DNA from: Gemmatimonadota bacterium
Lineage (GTDB): Bacteria; Gemmatimonadota; Gemmatimonadetes; Longimicrobiales; Gaopeijiaceae
Reading direction: 5' to 3'
Length of the DNA stretch: 64,000 nucleotides
NCBI GenBank assembly: GCA_022823145.1
Contig: JAJDXS010000019.1
Location: 1-64,000, forward strand
Both the position numbers and the translations under genes were made by a program. Shown here in pieces: positions 8,501 through 16,613 of the stretch (the first letter of the stretch is position 1; the number at the start of each line of letters is the position of its first letter). The notes beneath the pieces were generated by a model. That model was not told the DNA's origin. It did no database searches and worked only from the letters and a program-made list of their open reading frames with translations.

Positions 8501-8843
8501 GCTCATGGAGTTGGGCAAGATTCAGCGCGTGAATCAGATCGCCGAAAGACACCCTCTGCCGGAATCGCTCGGCGAGGCTTCCCTGGGTGCAATGCTCTTC
8601 CACTCTCGCCTGCGGTCACGGACTGGTGACCTCGCAGGAGCCAGGGCATTGCTGGTCCGCGGGCTGGAGGCGAACGAATCGCGGCGGCCGCTGTTGTGGT
8701 TGCGCTTGTCGCTCGAACTGGTTCGCCTGGCCCGCCGCAACGGTGACCCGCAAACGGAACTCGCCCAGCGCGCCCGCAGCCGTGCCGAGAAGCTCGGTCT
8801 CACCGGGCTGGCGCACGAGTTCCTGCCTTTCTGCGCTCCGTGA
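5529..8843 (+). CDS. AfsR/SARP-like regulator: BTAD plus AAA ATPase
   Basis: About 1104 residues from a TTG at 5529, the first plausible start after the AraC stop; a start inside the AraC gene is open but less likely. Order: a winged-helix-like segment (LRLELFGGPVLW...), a helical BTAD-like region, an AAA/NACHT-like ATPase with Walker A GEAGVGKTR near residue 300 and Walker B ILSVDGFQWMD near 412, then a long helical repeat region resembling MalT/AfsR C-termini. There is no clear C-terminal LuxR domain. Such proteins are large signal-integrating transcription regulators. Pairing with an AraC gene upstream is unusual. Confidence 0.75.
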   Translation: MGHQLATSATRKQRPELRLELFGGPVLWRSRRAVRISPLQSALLALAFAKEVTRIPRPALQRFLWESEDEKALRHRLSQLVYQANQTADHKIFEAAGEHIRVNRDAVDCDVDDYSTAVRSGDFEKAWNMLERGFLSACNYRRTSAFVDWIEEQRIVKRSLLRRAALSAWEEAEAAQEWSLARRSAEVLLHLDPREETILRRVMRARVLAGQVREAEAVYRTFAERVDPSGGQWTPERATTTLLRNVQDLLHDPIADSRAAADRSPLPPLVGRRAELTELTRSLFEPRPNAGWRTIAVRGEAGVGKTRLVREAISSARFRGYRVMEASAVQLERKILLSPLLDPLSDPWVLPFSRTLDEPWRSSMLALVPELQQGSKPLYDPSPPRGGELSRHTCDAFLRLFTRIAESQKTILSVDGFQWMDESSIAVLQFLRRRWHRGEMTLLVTFCEEELRLGASVARFIREEELRRSTTSIHLTALDDMAAVKLARSVAPENSHHALAVIARAAGGNPRFVIDLATTNGAPPGRSSSDMAVPPSVRRLVTRRLELLDDDARKVVCGLAVVGNGASLDRLRVIADSTRTECLDALDTLHRLRLVDWAPEGIAFRHEIFRHAVYQQIHPSRRSVLHARTARLLYRASGDSALIEAARHYRLAGESRHASICAHEAVKGAYSRDVPSRLRLLEEAHELSRGPRRALIAAGLARACHDLRRLKAVLRFGAEARDGTSRLSPSEAVEVRLAVADARHLLGMDDAEESLTELAKLEERARAGADDVRLARVLDGRVQLLDREGLRDAVVEELGRIRGMELPANRAARCRILATLAIQAEYGDVDAALDSARRAVRLARTADLNDEGVLSGQRLVRTLVTSGLLSTGQERETVRITRDLADASGLHGCHAFILLDLAEWHTVANEHEIAARILSEARDMTREMDCPHIRTLEHLARGNLAVGTGDMKEGRRVLKAIQDIGTAGSDSNPALVPGKFVDALAALEGTLLMELGKIQRVNQIAERHPLPESLGEASLGAMLFHSRLRSRTGDLAGARALLVRGLEANESRRPLLWLRLSLELVRLARRNGDPQTELAQRARSRAEKLGLTGLAHEFLPFCAP

Positions 8844-8854
8844 GTTGATGACGG

Positions 8855-10639
8855 CTACCACTCCCCCCGCAACCACCCCACCAGCAACCCGATCTCAGCT
8901 TCGCTCAGGATCTCGTCCGGCCCGAACGCAGGCATCCGGTCGTTGCTGTCGCCATAGAACCGCGGGTGCGACGCGTCCCCGATGAAGCCGGTCAGCCACT
9001 CCCGCGACCCGAACCCGGTTAGCACGGGGCCCAGGCTCTGCTCGAACGCGCCCCGCCACTCGTGGCACTCGGTGCATCCGATCGACTCCGACGCGAGCAG
9101 CGCGGCGCCCTCCGCGATCTCGTCGCGGTCGGCCTCGTCCAGCGTGGCCTGTTGGGGTAGCGCGGCTTCGGCCGACAGCGCCTTCACCACCTTGGCGAGG
9201 TCGTCGCGCTGGGCGGCGTCGAACCCGGCGATGCGGCTCTGCACCATGCGCACCATGCGGCCGCGGGCGAAGTCGGTGCCGCCGAAGTAGCGGGGGGTGG
9301 CGATCTGCTCGGGGTCGAGCAGGCCGGTCAGCCACTCGCGGCTGGCGAAGCCCTTCAGGTCGGCGGCGGTCCGGGCCTCGGCCAGTTCGTTGCCCAGGCC
9401 GTCGTGGCCATCGTAGCTGTGGCAGCTGGCGCAGCGGTCGGCGAACAGCTGCGGGCCCTGCGTGAGGGGGTCGTTGCGCAGCAGGGTGAGCGCGCCCGAG
9501 GGCGGGATCCCGTCGGGGCCCCGGGCCAGCTCCACGATGCGCTCCGCGGCCGCTTCCGCACGGTGCTGGGCGGCGACGAACTCGGGATCCGCGCGGTCCT
9601 GGGCGTAGGCGAGCCAGGTGAGCAGCCCGACCCCGGCCAGGATGGTCCCCGTGAAGCCGAGGTTGAAGCGGTGGCCCAGCCGCCACCGGCCCGCGAACGG
9701 CATGAGCGCGATCAGCGTGACCACGAGCCCCGGAATCACGATCGCGCCGAGGATCTCGGTCTCGGCCGGGAAATACGTGAGCCACTGGAAGAGGAACATG
9801 AAGTACCACTCGGGGCGGGCCGCGGCGTAGGGCTCGCTGGCGTCGGCCGGGGCTCCCAGCGGCGCGCCTCCCGTGCGGATGACCAGGTACAGCACGGCGG
9901 CCATCACCGCGAGGCACGCGACGGCATCACGCAGGGCCTGATCGGGCCAGAACTGCCCGTCCGGATTGCCGCCGTCCCGGGCTCCGGCAGGCCGCTCTCC
10001 TGTCGTCACCCCATGACGGCGGAACAGGAACACATGCCCCGCGATCAGCACGATCAGCGCGCCGGGCAGCACGCCGGCGTGCAGCGCGAAGAAGCGGGTG
10101 AGCGTGAGATGGCCGTAGTCCGCGCCTCCGATCAGCGCCTCCTGCAGGGCGGGGCCGACGAACGGAGTGATCGACGCGATGCTCGTGGCCACCTTGGTCG
10201 CCCAGTAGCCCTGCTGGTCCCATGGCAGCAGGTAGCCCGTCAGCGACAGCCCCAGGACGATGAAGAGCAGCGCCAGGCCGAACCAGAAGTTGACCTCCCG
10301 TGGGGCCTTGTAGGCACCGGCCACGACGATCTGCATGAGGTGCAGGACCAGCAGGATCATGGTCGCGTGCGCCATGTAGTGATGGATGCCCCGCAACAAC
10401 CAGCCCCCGGCCATCACGTTCTCGATGTAGTAGACGCTCTCCCAGGCGCCCTGCGCGTTCGGGCTGTAGGACGCCCAGAGCGCCAGCCCCGTGATGAACT
10501 GGACGACCACCGCGAAGGTGAGGGTGCTCCCCCACACGTACCGCCACTTCGCGCCACCGGGGATCGCCTCGACCAGCGCGGCGCGCAGCAGCCTCCGGTA
10601 CCCGGTGCGGTCGTCGATCCAGTCGAGGACCAGCCTCAC
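8855..10639 (-). CDS. Cytochrome b of a bc-type complex fused to two cytochrome c domains
   Basis: 594 residues. The N-terminal 350 are cytochrome b: paired heme-ligand histidines in GIHHYMAHATMILLVLH and further helices, plus the Qo-site motif PEWYF. The C-terminus holds two c-type heme motifs, CASCH near residue 403 and CTECH near 522, each followed or preceded by G-F-x-S-R-E-W-L-T-G, so the heme domains look duplicated. GTG at 10639 overlaps the Rieske stop (GTGA). No separate cytochrome c1 gene is adjacent, so the fused domains probably carry electrons from the Rieske centre to a downstream oxidase. Membrane enzyme of the respiratory chain, oxidising quinol. Confidence 0.88.
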   Translation of the reverse strand: MRLVLDWIDDRTGYRRLLRAALVEAIPGGAKWRYVWGSTLTFAVVVQFITGLALWASYSPNAQGAWESVYYIENVMAGGWLLRGIHHYMAHATMILLVLHLMQIVVAGAYKAPREVNFWFGLALLFIVLGLSLTGYLLPWDQQGYWATKVATSIASITPFVGPALQEALIGGADYGHLTLTRFFALHAGVLPGALIVLIAGHVFLFRRHGVTTGERPAGARDGGNPDGQFWPDQALRDAVACLAVMAAVLYLVIRTGGAPLGAPADASEPYAAARPEWYFMFLFQWLTYFPAETEILGAIVIPGLVVTLIALMPFAGRWRLGHRFNLGFTGTILAGVGLLTWLAYAQDRADPEFVAAQHRAEAAAERIVELARGPDGIPPSGALTLLRNDPLTQGPQLFADRCASCHSYDGHDGLGNELAEARTAADLKGFASREWLTGLLDPEQIATPRYFGGTDFARGRMVRMVQSRIAGFDAAQRDDLAKVVKALSAEAALPQQATLDEADRDEIAEGAALLASESIGCTECHEWRGAFEQSLGPVLTGFGSREWLTGFIGDASHPRFYGDSNDRMPAFGPDEILSEAEIGLLVGWLRGEW

Positions 10640-11226
10640 GCCACCGGCTCCTTCTCCGCCCGGCCCGGCAGGAAATTCTGGAAGCGGACCCACACCTCGT
10701 CGTCGCGTATCTCGACGTCGAGCGTGTCCATGTCGCGCGGGCTGGGGCTCGCCGGATCGTTCACGGCCCCGCTCAGGTCGAAGCTGCTCTTGTGGCAGGG
10801 GCAGACGAACCGCGAGCGGTCGGCCGCGACGTTCACGAAGCACCCGGCGTGCGGGCAGACCACGTTCAGCGCCTCTACCGAGTCCCCGGTGCGGCGCAGG
10901 TAGACCGCCCCCACCGGCAGCTGGCGGTGCGTGTTCCACGCGTCCACCCTGTCCATGACCACGCGGAACTTGTGGGGCACCCCGTCGTCCGGGACCGCCG
11001 CCAGCTTCGCGACCGGGACCAGGTCGGTGTCCTGCGGCGGCCGCTCCAGCGGCTCGAGCGCGGCCCGGATCCCGGACCAGACCGGAGCGAGGAACGCCAG
11101 GCCTCCCGCGGCGATGGCACCCATGCCCGCGAGGAATCCCCGGCGGGGGGCCGGTGCCGGTGCCGTGCCGGACGATCCTTCCTCTGCCACCTGCGGCTCG
11201 GCGGCTGCCTGCGGCTTTTCGCTCAT
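10636..11226 (-). CDS. Rieske iron-sulfur subunit of the cytochrome bc complex
   Basis: 196 residues. The N-terminus has RRGFLAG followed by a hydrophobic stretch, consistent with a Tat-type signal anchor. The two cluster-binding loops are present as CPHAGC and CPCHKSSF, giving the 2Cys/2His set that holds a [2Fe-2S] cluster. It is cotranscribed with the cytochrome b-cc gene by a 4-nt overlap and comes first in the operon. It takes electrons from quinol at the Qo site and passes them to the fused c-heme domains. Confidence 0.93.
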   Translation of the reverse strand: MSEKPQAAAEPQVAEEGSSGTAPAPAPRRGFLAGMGAIAAGGLAFLAPVWSGIRAALEPLERPPQDTDLVPVAKLAAVPDDGVPHKFRVVMDRVDAWNTHRQLPVGAVYLRRTGDSVEALNVVCPHAGCFVNVAADRSRFVCPCHKSSFDLSGAVNDPASPSPRDMDTLDVEIRDDEVWVRFQNFLPGRAEKEPVA

Positions 11227-11286
11227 GACAAGTCGGGGCTGGAGGGGTGTCGCCTAAACAGCCGATACAGAGTAATGGAAGTGGGT

Positions 11287-11327
11287 GGAACATTGCGACT
11301 TGGACGGGAATACTAAATCTTTAGGAC
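11287..11327 (+). promoter_or_regulatory. Conserved promoter-like repeat, copy 1
   Basis: GGAACATTGCGA, then a 12-nt gap, then AATACTAAATC and TTTAGGA, upstream of the propeller gene at 11383. A near copy with the same spacing is at 12705-12744 before the next propeller gene. GGAAC is the usual -35 element of many ECF sigma promoters, and TACTAAAT starts 19 nt after it in both copies. Promoter function is inference. Confidence 0.5.
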
Positions 11328-11382
11328 TTATGGTGTCCGACGCTCGTCCGCAAAGCAGCGGGACGAAAGGCTGGGGGAAGAC

Positions 11383-12651
11383 ATGAGACTCGGAGACGCA
11401 CTGGGGGACTCCCTGCGGGGACCGCTGCCGAAACCGATGCTGGCCGCCTCCTGTCTGGTGCTCTGCGCCGCCTGCCTGGACGACCCGTCGGACCCGGGGG
11501 CCACGGATCGCGCAGCGGCCGCGGACCTGTTCTCCCCGTGGCCCGGTGACGAGTCGCTTCGGATCGCCGCGGAACCGGACGTGTTGGTGGGCCTGGACGA
11601 GTCTCTCCCGCTGGATGGCTCCCTTGGCGCGGTCTTTTTCGGCGACGGCATCGCGATCGCGAACAGGATGTCGCGCGAAGTCCTGATCCTGGATTCCGCG
11701 GGCGGGCTGCTTTCCCGGCACGGCAGGCGTGGAGAAGGTCCCGGCGAGTACACGAATCTGTCCGGGATCGCTCGCCACGCGAACGGACTGATCACCTGGG
11801 ACTCGAACCAGTTCCGGGTAACCCTGCTCGACGCCTCCGGGGACTACGTCGGCGAGACGAGTCTCCGACGGCGTGGCCGGGTAAGGACCGAGATCGTTGG
11901 AACCTTCGGAAACAGCGTGCTGCTCGAAACCTGGCAGACGGGATTTCGGGGGGACGGGTACGTCGGGCCGATCGAGATCCGGCAGCCTGTGGCATATGAG
12001 ATCGCTGGTCTTTCTGACGGGGAGGTCGTCGTCGAGGACACCCTTCCCGGTGAAGAGCAGTGGGCGGCGAGGGAGAGCGACGGCGCCGGCGGGGTCTTGC
12101 ACGGCGGGTCTCCCGTGATCTTCGGACGGACTGCCGTCTCTGCCGTCACCGAACGCTACGCCTACCTGGCCACGACCGACTCGATCGCGATCACGCGCTA
12201 CGACGAGGCCGGGACCGCCGTGCAAGTCTCATTCGAGCAGCCCCGGGAGCGCGCGGAGGCAGCCTGGGTGCGGTTCGTCAGAGATACCACACGTGCGCAC
12301 CTCGAGAGTAGAGGGCCGGGCCAGATTTTCATCGGCGGAAGAAACTTCATGGAGGTCATGACGGAGTTCCGCCTCCGCCGGCTCGAGAGCTTGCCTGCCC
12401 GCCCCACACTTCCCGCTTTTTCCGCCATCAAGGGCGGCGCCGACGGCCTTCTGTGGATCCGGGAGTACCCCGACCCGCTTCAGGACCAAGTGGCCTGGGT
12501 CGGCTTCAGCGAGGCGTGGGAACGGAAGAAGCGGATCGTGATGCCCCCGCGCCTGCACGTTCTGGATATTTCGTCGGACCGGGGCGTGCTCGTGAAGACA
12601 AAGGGCGCTCTTGACGAAACCCTGGTCGAGGTCTACCCGATCGAGCGCTGA
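11383..12651 (+). CDS. 6-bladed beta-propeller lipoprotein
   Basis: 422 residues. A lipoprotein signal ends at LVLCAAC, so the mature protein is probably anchored by a lipidated Cys near residue 30. The body shows the repeated blade pattern of 6-bladed propellers: SREVLILDSAGGLL followed by GRRGEGPGEY, a hallmark turn of the family. GGGGAAG before the ATG is a good ribosome site. The next gene (12784) is a paralog preceded by the same promoter-like repeat. Substrate unknown; in related bacteria such proteins are exported and occur in large paralog sets. Confidence 0.8.
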   Translation: MRLGDALGDSLRGPLPKPMLAASCLVLCAACLDDPSDPGATDRAAAADLFSPWPGDESLRIAAEPDVLVGLDESLPLDGSLGAVFFGDGIAIANRMSREVLILDSAGGLLSRHGRRGEGPGEYTNLSGIARHANGLITWDSNQFRVTLLDASGDYVGETSLRRRGRVRTEIVGTFGNSVLLETWQTGFRGDGYVGPIEIRQPVAYEIAGLSDGEVVVEDTLPGEEQWAARESDGAGGVLHGGSPVIFGRTAVSAVTERYAYLATTDSIAITRYDEAGTAVQVSFEQPRERAEAAWVRFVRDTTRAHLESRGPGQIFIGGRNFMEVMTEFRLRRLESLPARPTLPAFSAIKGGADGLLWIREYPDPLQDQVAWVGFSEAWERKKRIVMPPRLHVLDISSDRGVLVKTKGALDETLVEVYPIER

Positions 12652-12704
12652 TCCGGCGACTGGACAACGGCCAGCCAGCCATCGGGCTCCAACTTGTGTT
12701 CGCC

Positions 12705-12744
12705 GGAACATTGCGAACGAAGTGGGGATACTAAATCCTTAGGA
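12705..12744 (+). promoter_or_regulatory. Conserved promoter-like repeat, copy 2
   Basis: GGAACATTGCGA, then a variable gap, then GATACTAAATC and CTTAGGA, upstream of the propeller gene at 12784. It matches copy 1 at both ends with the GGAAC-to-TACTAAAT spacing kept at 19 nt, while the sequence between is not conserved. That pattern fits a two-part promoter. Each propeller gene therefore probably has its own, coregulated, transcription start. Confidence 0.5.
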
Positions 12745-12783
12745 ATTGGCATCCATCCCGCCCCCGAGCCTTGAGGAGCAATC

Positions 12784-14049
12784 ATGACATCTCCGCAAAA
12801 CCTCCACGAGCGGCTGTCGGTCACGCGTGCCCCGCGCAGCACACCGGCGCTGATCCTCGCCCTGTCTGTCGCATGCAGCGGCGGCGGCGACGCGCCAACC
12901 ACCGACCAGGGCATCTCGACTTGGACGACCGAAGTCGCCTACCAGCTCGCCGAAGTTGCGGAGGCCGGCGTCTTCTTCGAAACGCCGGTCGTCCGCGCCG
13001 ACCCGGAACGCAATCGCGTGGTCGTCGTCGACGCGGGCAGCGCGCAGGTCAGCGTGTGGACTCCCGAGGGCGTGCTGCGCGCCGTCGAGGGCCGGGTGGG
13101 AGAGGGCCTCGGAGCGTTTCCCACCGTGGCAGGGCTTTTCATCGGGGAAGACGGCACCCTTTCCGCGGTCGATGGCGGCGGATCGCGCTTCGCATACTTC
13201 GCGGCGAACGGGGAACACCTCGACACGCAGCTGGGACCGGGAACGAGCCTCGAGTACGAGGGCCTGTCGGTCAAGCTCGCCCCGCCCCGCGACGGAGTGT
13301 ACCTGGGCACCGCAGAGGTCACGCCGCACCTCGAGGTGGGGGCGACCTACGGCCCCTTCGCCGGTCAGCCCCCCATGCTCCGCGAGCCGGTGTTGCGCGT
13401 CCGGCGCTCTGACACCGGCCAGTGGCTCGAGCCCGAGCCGCTGCTCTGGCTGGACATCCGCAACCGCGTCTTCGCCGCCGAGCTCCCGGACGGTGGAACG
13501 ACCTTCGCGGGCCAGCGCTTCGGCGACTACGACCAGGTCCGATTCGAACCCGGCACCGCCATCGTCATGCGGACCAGCGGAGGCCCCGGTTCGGTGGAGC
13601 TGATCGAGGTGGACGGGGCGGGCGACACCGTCTGGCATCGGCACCTGCGGCTGGAGCCCCGGGAACTGACCCGAAAGATGGTGGACGAGGTGGTCGACGC
13701 GACCGTCGAGATCTGGGCGTCCTTCCGAACCGGCGCGACCCGCGATCAGCTCCGCGACATCTACGACGAAGCGCTCTACCAGCCCGAGTACCTGCCCGCC
13801 GCCCAGGGACGCCCCATTCCCACGTCCTCCGGCGAAATCTGGTTCAGAACGCACGAGGTGGTCGACACCCTCCGCGTACACTACGCGGTTCGCCGGGGCG
13901 ACATGGACGAACCGCCGCGCCGCGTGTTGCTCCCCGAGTGGCTGCGCGTCAACGACGCCACCGCGACCCACGTCTGGGGGACCCGGCGCGATGCCATGGA
14001 CATGCAGCACGTGGTCGGCCGAAGGCTGGTTGAGTTGGAGGAGGAGTAG
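12784..14049 (+). CDS. 6-bladed beta-propeller lipoprotein
   Basis: 421 residues. The signal peptide ends in LALSVACSGGG, a lipobox with the lipidated Cys near residue 31. Blade-like segments follow: NRVVVVDAGSAQVSVWTPEG, then a G-E-G-L-G-A-F turn equivalent to the G-E-G-P-G-E-Y turn of the preceding paralog. The ATG at 12784 has GAGGAG just upstream. Secreted or outer-membrane-anchored; ligand unknown. Confidence 0.78.
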   Translation: MTSPQNLHERLSVTRAPRSTPALILALSVACSGGGDAPTTDQGISTWTTEVAYQLAEVAEAGVFFETPVVRADPERNRVVVVDAGSAQVSVWTPEGVLRAVEGRVGEGLGAFPTVAGLFIGEDGTLSAVDGGGSRFAYFAANGEHLDTQLGPGTSLEYEGLSVKLAPPRDGVYLGTAEVTPHLEVGATYGPFAGQPPMLREPVLRVRRSDTGQWLEPEPLLWLDIRNRVFAAELPDGGTTFAGQRFGDYDQVRFEPGTAIVMRTSGGPGSVELIEVDGAGDTVWHRHLRLEPRELTRKMVDEVVDATVEIWASFRTGATRDQLRDIYDEALYQPEYLPAAQGRPIPTSSGEIWFRTHEVVDTLRVHYAVRRGDMDEPPRRVLLPEWLRVNDATATHVWGTRRDAMDMQHVVGRRLVELEEE

Positions 14050-14126
14050 GGCGGCCATCCCGCCCCCGGTTGCCGGGCTCGCCCGACATCCCGTTCAGCG
14101 GGCCCGGCGCCCGAGGATGACGACGC

Positions 14127-14855
14127 TCACCGCGCGGGACGCGCCCTCAGCATGGCCGCACACCGGTCCGGCGTCACCCGCCCCTGCACCCCTTCCAGCA
14201 CGCTGGCCAGTACCCCCGTCACATTCGCGACCGCGAAGCTGATCCCGCTCAGATTGCGCTCCACCGGGACGCCCGGAATCGGCCTCGGATAGGGCGACGC
14301 GGCCACGACCGCATCCCCCCCGGCCCCCTCCCGCACCTCCACACTCCCGCGCGGACAGTCGGCGTCCATCACCACCCCGACCGCCGACGGCAGCGACCCC
14401 GGCCACCACCGCTGCCCGTCGATGTCGGCGGCGGCCACCACCACGCCCCCCGCCTCGGCGAGCCGCTCCACTGCCCCCGCGAGCCCCTCGGCGTGCTCCT
14501 CGCGCAGCGTCCCCAGGCTCAGGTTGACCACGCGCATCTTCCGCTCCGCAGCCCAGTCGATCGCCGCCACAAGCGCGCGGGCACTCGTCCTCAACCGGTC
14601 GCCGAAGACGCGCACCGCATGGATGTCGGCCCCGGGCGCCTTCTCCTGGATGGCGGCGAAGACGGCGGTGCCGTGGCCCAGCCGGTCCACGTAGTCCTCC
14701 CCGACGTCGCCCGACAGCCTGATCCGGGCCCCGCCGGCCACCCGGCCGATGTGCGGATGGTCCGGGTTGACCCCGCTGTCGATGACGGCGACGGACACGC
14801 CACGGCCGGTCCGATCGCGCGAGTCGGCTGCCCGGCTCCCGGAGCCAGCGGTCAT
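14127..14855 (-). CDS. Small signal-less subtilisin-like (S8) protease, QhpE-like
   Basis: 242 residues. Catalytic triad: Asp26 (AVIDSG), His61 (GHGTAVFA) and Ser206 (SGISFAVANVTG, in place of the usual G-T-S). There is no signal peptide or prodomain, so it should act in the cytoplasm. The compact form resembles QhpE, the protease that removes the leader from the QHNDH gamma-subunit precursor, and the window contains a qhp locus lacking that gene. The start at 14855 overlaps the parE stop (ATGA) and follows a GAGGGGGG run, so it is translated from the parDE operon. The QhpE link is inference from size, fold and need. Confidence 0.7.
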   Translation of the reverse strand: MTAGSGSRAADSRDRTGRGVSVAVIDSGVNPDHPHIGRVAGGARIRLSGDVGEDYVDRLGHGTAVFAAIQEKAPGADIHAVRVFGDRLRTSARALVAAIDWAAERKMRVVNLSLGTLREEHAEGLAGAVERLAEAGGVVVAAADIDGQRWWPGSLPSAVGVVMDADCPRGSVEVREGAGGDAVVAASPYPRPIPGVPVERNLSGISFAVANVTGVLASVLEGVQGRVTPDRCAAMLRARPAR

Positions 14856-15178
14856 GCTCCCCCCTCGGCCATCCAGACCGGGATATCGCGCTGGCCGTGC
14901 AGCACGCGCCAGACATCCACCCGGCCGCGGCCCACCATGTAGAACACGAGGTGGGGGTACGACCCCGGAGGCCACGAACGAAGGCCCGGCAGGTTGAGTT
15001 CGTGGCCGTAGCGGGGCGAACCCGATCCCGGGTTGTCGGCGATATGGCGAAACGCCTGCTCGACACTGTCGATGAAGCGCAGCGCGACCTCCGGCCCGGC
15101 TTCCTCCAGGCAGTGGGTGGCCGCCTCTTCGATGTCCCGTTGGGCCGCCGCCCGCAGGACCACCGATTTCGGCGTCAT
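14852..15178 (-). CDS. parE: RelE/ParE-family toxin
   Basis: 108 residues. It shows the family's N-terminal helix (AAAQRDIEEAATHCLEEAG), a central FIDSVEQAFRHIADNPGSGSP and the C-terminal beta strands with YPHLVFYMV. ParE toxins poison DNA gyrase and RelE types cleave mRNA; the sequence does not decide which. It overlaps the antitoxin gene upstream and the subtilase gene downstream, each by 4 nt. Confidence 0.85.
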   Translation of the reverse strand: MTPKSVVLRAAAQRDIEEAATHCLEEAGPEVALRFIDSVEQAFRHIADNPGSGSPRYGHELNLPGLRSWPPGSYPHLVFYMVGRGRVDVWRVLHGQRDIPVWMAEGGA

Positions 15179-15414
15179 TCGCCCGAGCGTCGGCGAATCC
15201 TGGCCCGCAGCTTGTCGAAGTAGGCGGCGTCCGCAGTGGCCGAGGGCTCCGACTCCCCGCCCGCGAGCAGCAGGCTCCTGAGATGCTGCCGATCCAGATC
15301 CTGCCGGATCAGCTCGCGGATATACGCACTACAGCTGCCGTATCCCCGTCCCGCCACCTGCTCGTCGACAAACGCCTTCATCGACGCGGGAAGCGAGATG
15401 TTCATGGTGTTCAT
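15175..15414 (-). CDS. parD: ParD-like antitoxin
   Basis: 79 residues. The start MNTMNISLPASMKAFVDEQV and GYGSCSAYIRELIRQDLDR form a ribbon-helix-helix domain as in ParD, and the C-terminal half is charged, as expected for the toxin-binding tail. First gene of the parD-parE-subtilase operon. RHH antitoxins usually repress their own promoter, which would also control the downstream protease. Confidence 0.85.
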   Translation of the reverse strand: MNTMNISLPASMKAFVDEQVAGRGYGSCSAYIRELIRQDLDRQHLRSLLLAGGESEPSATADAAYFDKLRARIRRRSGE

Positions 15415-15460
15415 GGCTACAGGCTAGCGACGTTGGCAAGAATTGGCAACGGAGCATGAC

Positions 15461-16613
15461 TCAGCCGCTCCCCGGTTCTTGCCCCCCGATCCCCCACGAG
15501 GTCGATCCCTCGGCTCCAGAGGTGTCCCGATCCGTCAACAGGCGTAGCTTCGCGATGCGCCAGGGCGGGAAGTCCTGGCTCAGGAGCAGGTAGAGAAACC
15601 GACCTCCGCCAAGGACCTTCGACCGTTCCGGCAGGGGCACATCCTCGTAGAGTTTGGCGCCCGTGTGCCGGTCGTAGATATCGAGTGTGGAGTGAGTTCT
15701 GCGCAGCGAAGGACGAGGATCGGTGTCGTCGTAGCGGCTGTGCGTGACGACGAGACGGGAACCGGCCAGTACGTCGAGACGGCCGACGACATCAAAGCTC
15801 GCCAGCGCGTCTGGCAGAGCCGTCGAAGGACCGGCGAATTCCCCCTGTCAAAGACCGGGATCGGCCGGAACGACTCCGATGGCTTACCCATCGTTCCCAC
15901 CGAGTCGCCCGCCGCGTCAATGACGGTGATGGGGTATGTCAGAGAAGTCATGACGAAGATCGAGTCGCCCGCCACGGCCACGAGATTGGTCGCAAAGCTC
16001 CCCCAGTAGGGTCGCTCGGCCAGGCTGAAGCGGGCCGGGTACGCGCTCCAGGCTACACGACCGCCAGTGAGGCGATGAAAGAGCGGCGGCTTGGCAACCA
16101 GACGACTCGGACCCCTGGCTGCAAACTGGTCCATGCGAACAATGAGATCCGGCCCGAACGAGACGATGCGGCGGGGCGTACCCGGCACACTCACCATCGT
16201 GTCGGGCCGCAGCCCCGGCGTCAGGTAGAAGAGCGCGGACCTGCGCGAGTCCGCAACCACGACCTCCCCGGATGGAGTCTCCGCCAGGCTGCTGACTTGC
16301 CGGAACTCGAAAGGACCGTCGCCGAACCGCCCGAATGCCGCCTCCAGGCGGCCGTCCTCGCCATAGCTCCGTATCCGTGGGAGCAACCTGTCCGCGATGA
16401 CGAAGCCGCCAGCCCTCCGTTCCAGAAACGCGCCGACATCGGCGATCGAGTCCGCCGGAATCCTCGCCGACGTCGATGACGGACTCGACGACAAACACCT
16501 GCTCGAGGCTCTCCGGTCGTTTCGGCGCCGGTGGGGCGTCCGGGCCTCGGCAAGCAACGAGCAAAGCCAGAAAACGTCAGTCCACGAATCGCGGTCGGGC
16601 GCTGTGCGGCCAT
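15461..16613 (-). pseudogene. 6-bladed beta-propeller lipoprotein gene broken by three indels
   Basis: The product can be rebuilt from three frames. ATG at 16613 opens a signal peptide that needs one base removed at the AAAA run (16571-16574) to reach the lipobox LALLVAC. A second one-base shift near 16462 moves from VIDVGE into IPADSIADVGAFLERR. A third at the CCCCC run 15841-15845 joins DRG to FAGPSTALPDAL and runs to TGA at 15461. The rebuilt protein shows family motifs such as YGEDGRLEAAFGRFGDGPFEF. Three single-base differences imply either real decay or local sequence error. Confidence 0.75.

Noticed and set aside
8855..11293. An 812-residue cytochrome b ORF starting before the Rieske gene
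   Set aside because: The first 218 residues are the Rieske gene in another frame; the real start is the GTG at 10639 overlapping the Rieske stop.
14095..15066. Long minus-strand ORF over the parE and subtilase genes
   Set aside because: Wrong frame: the subtilase triad and the parE core are in the other frames, with a strong ribosome site and 4-nt overlaps.
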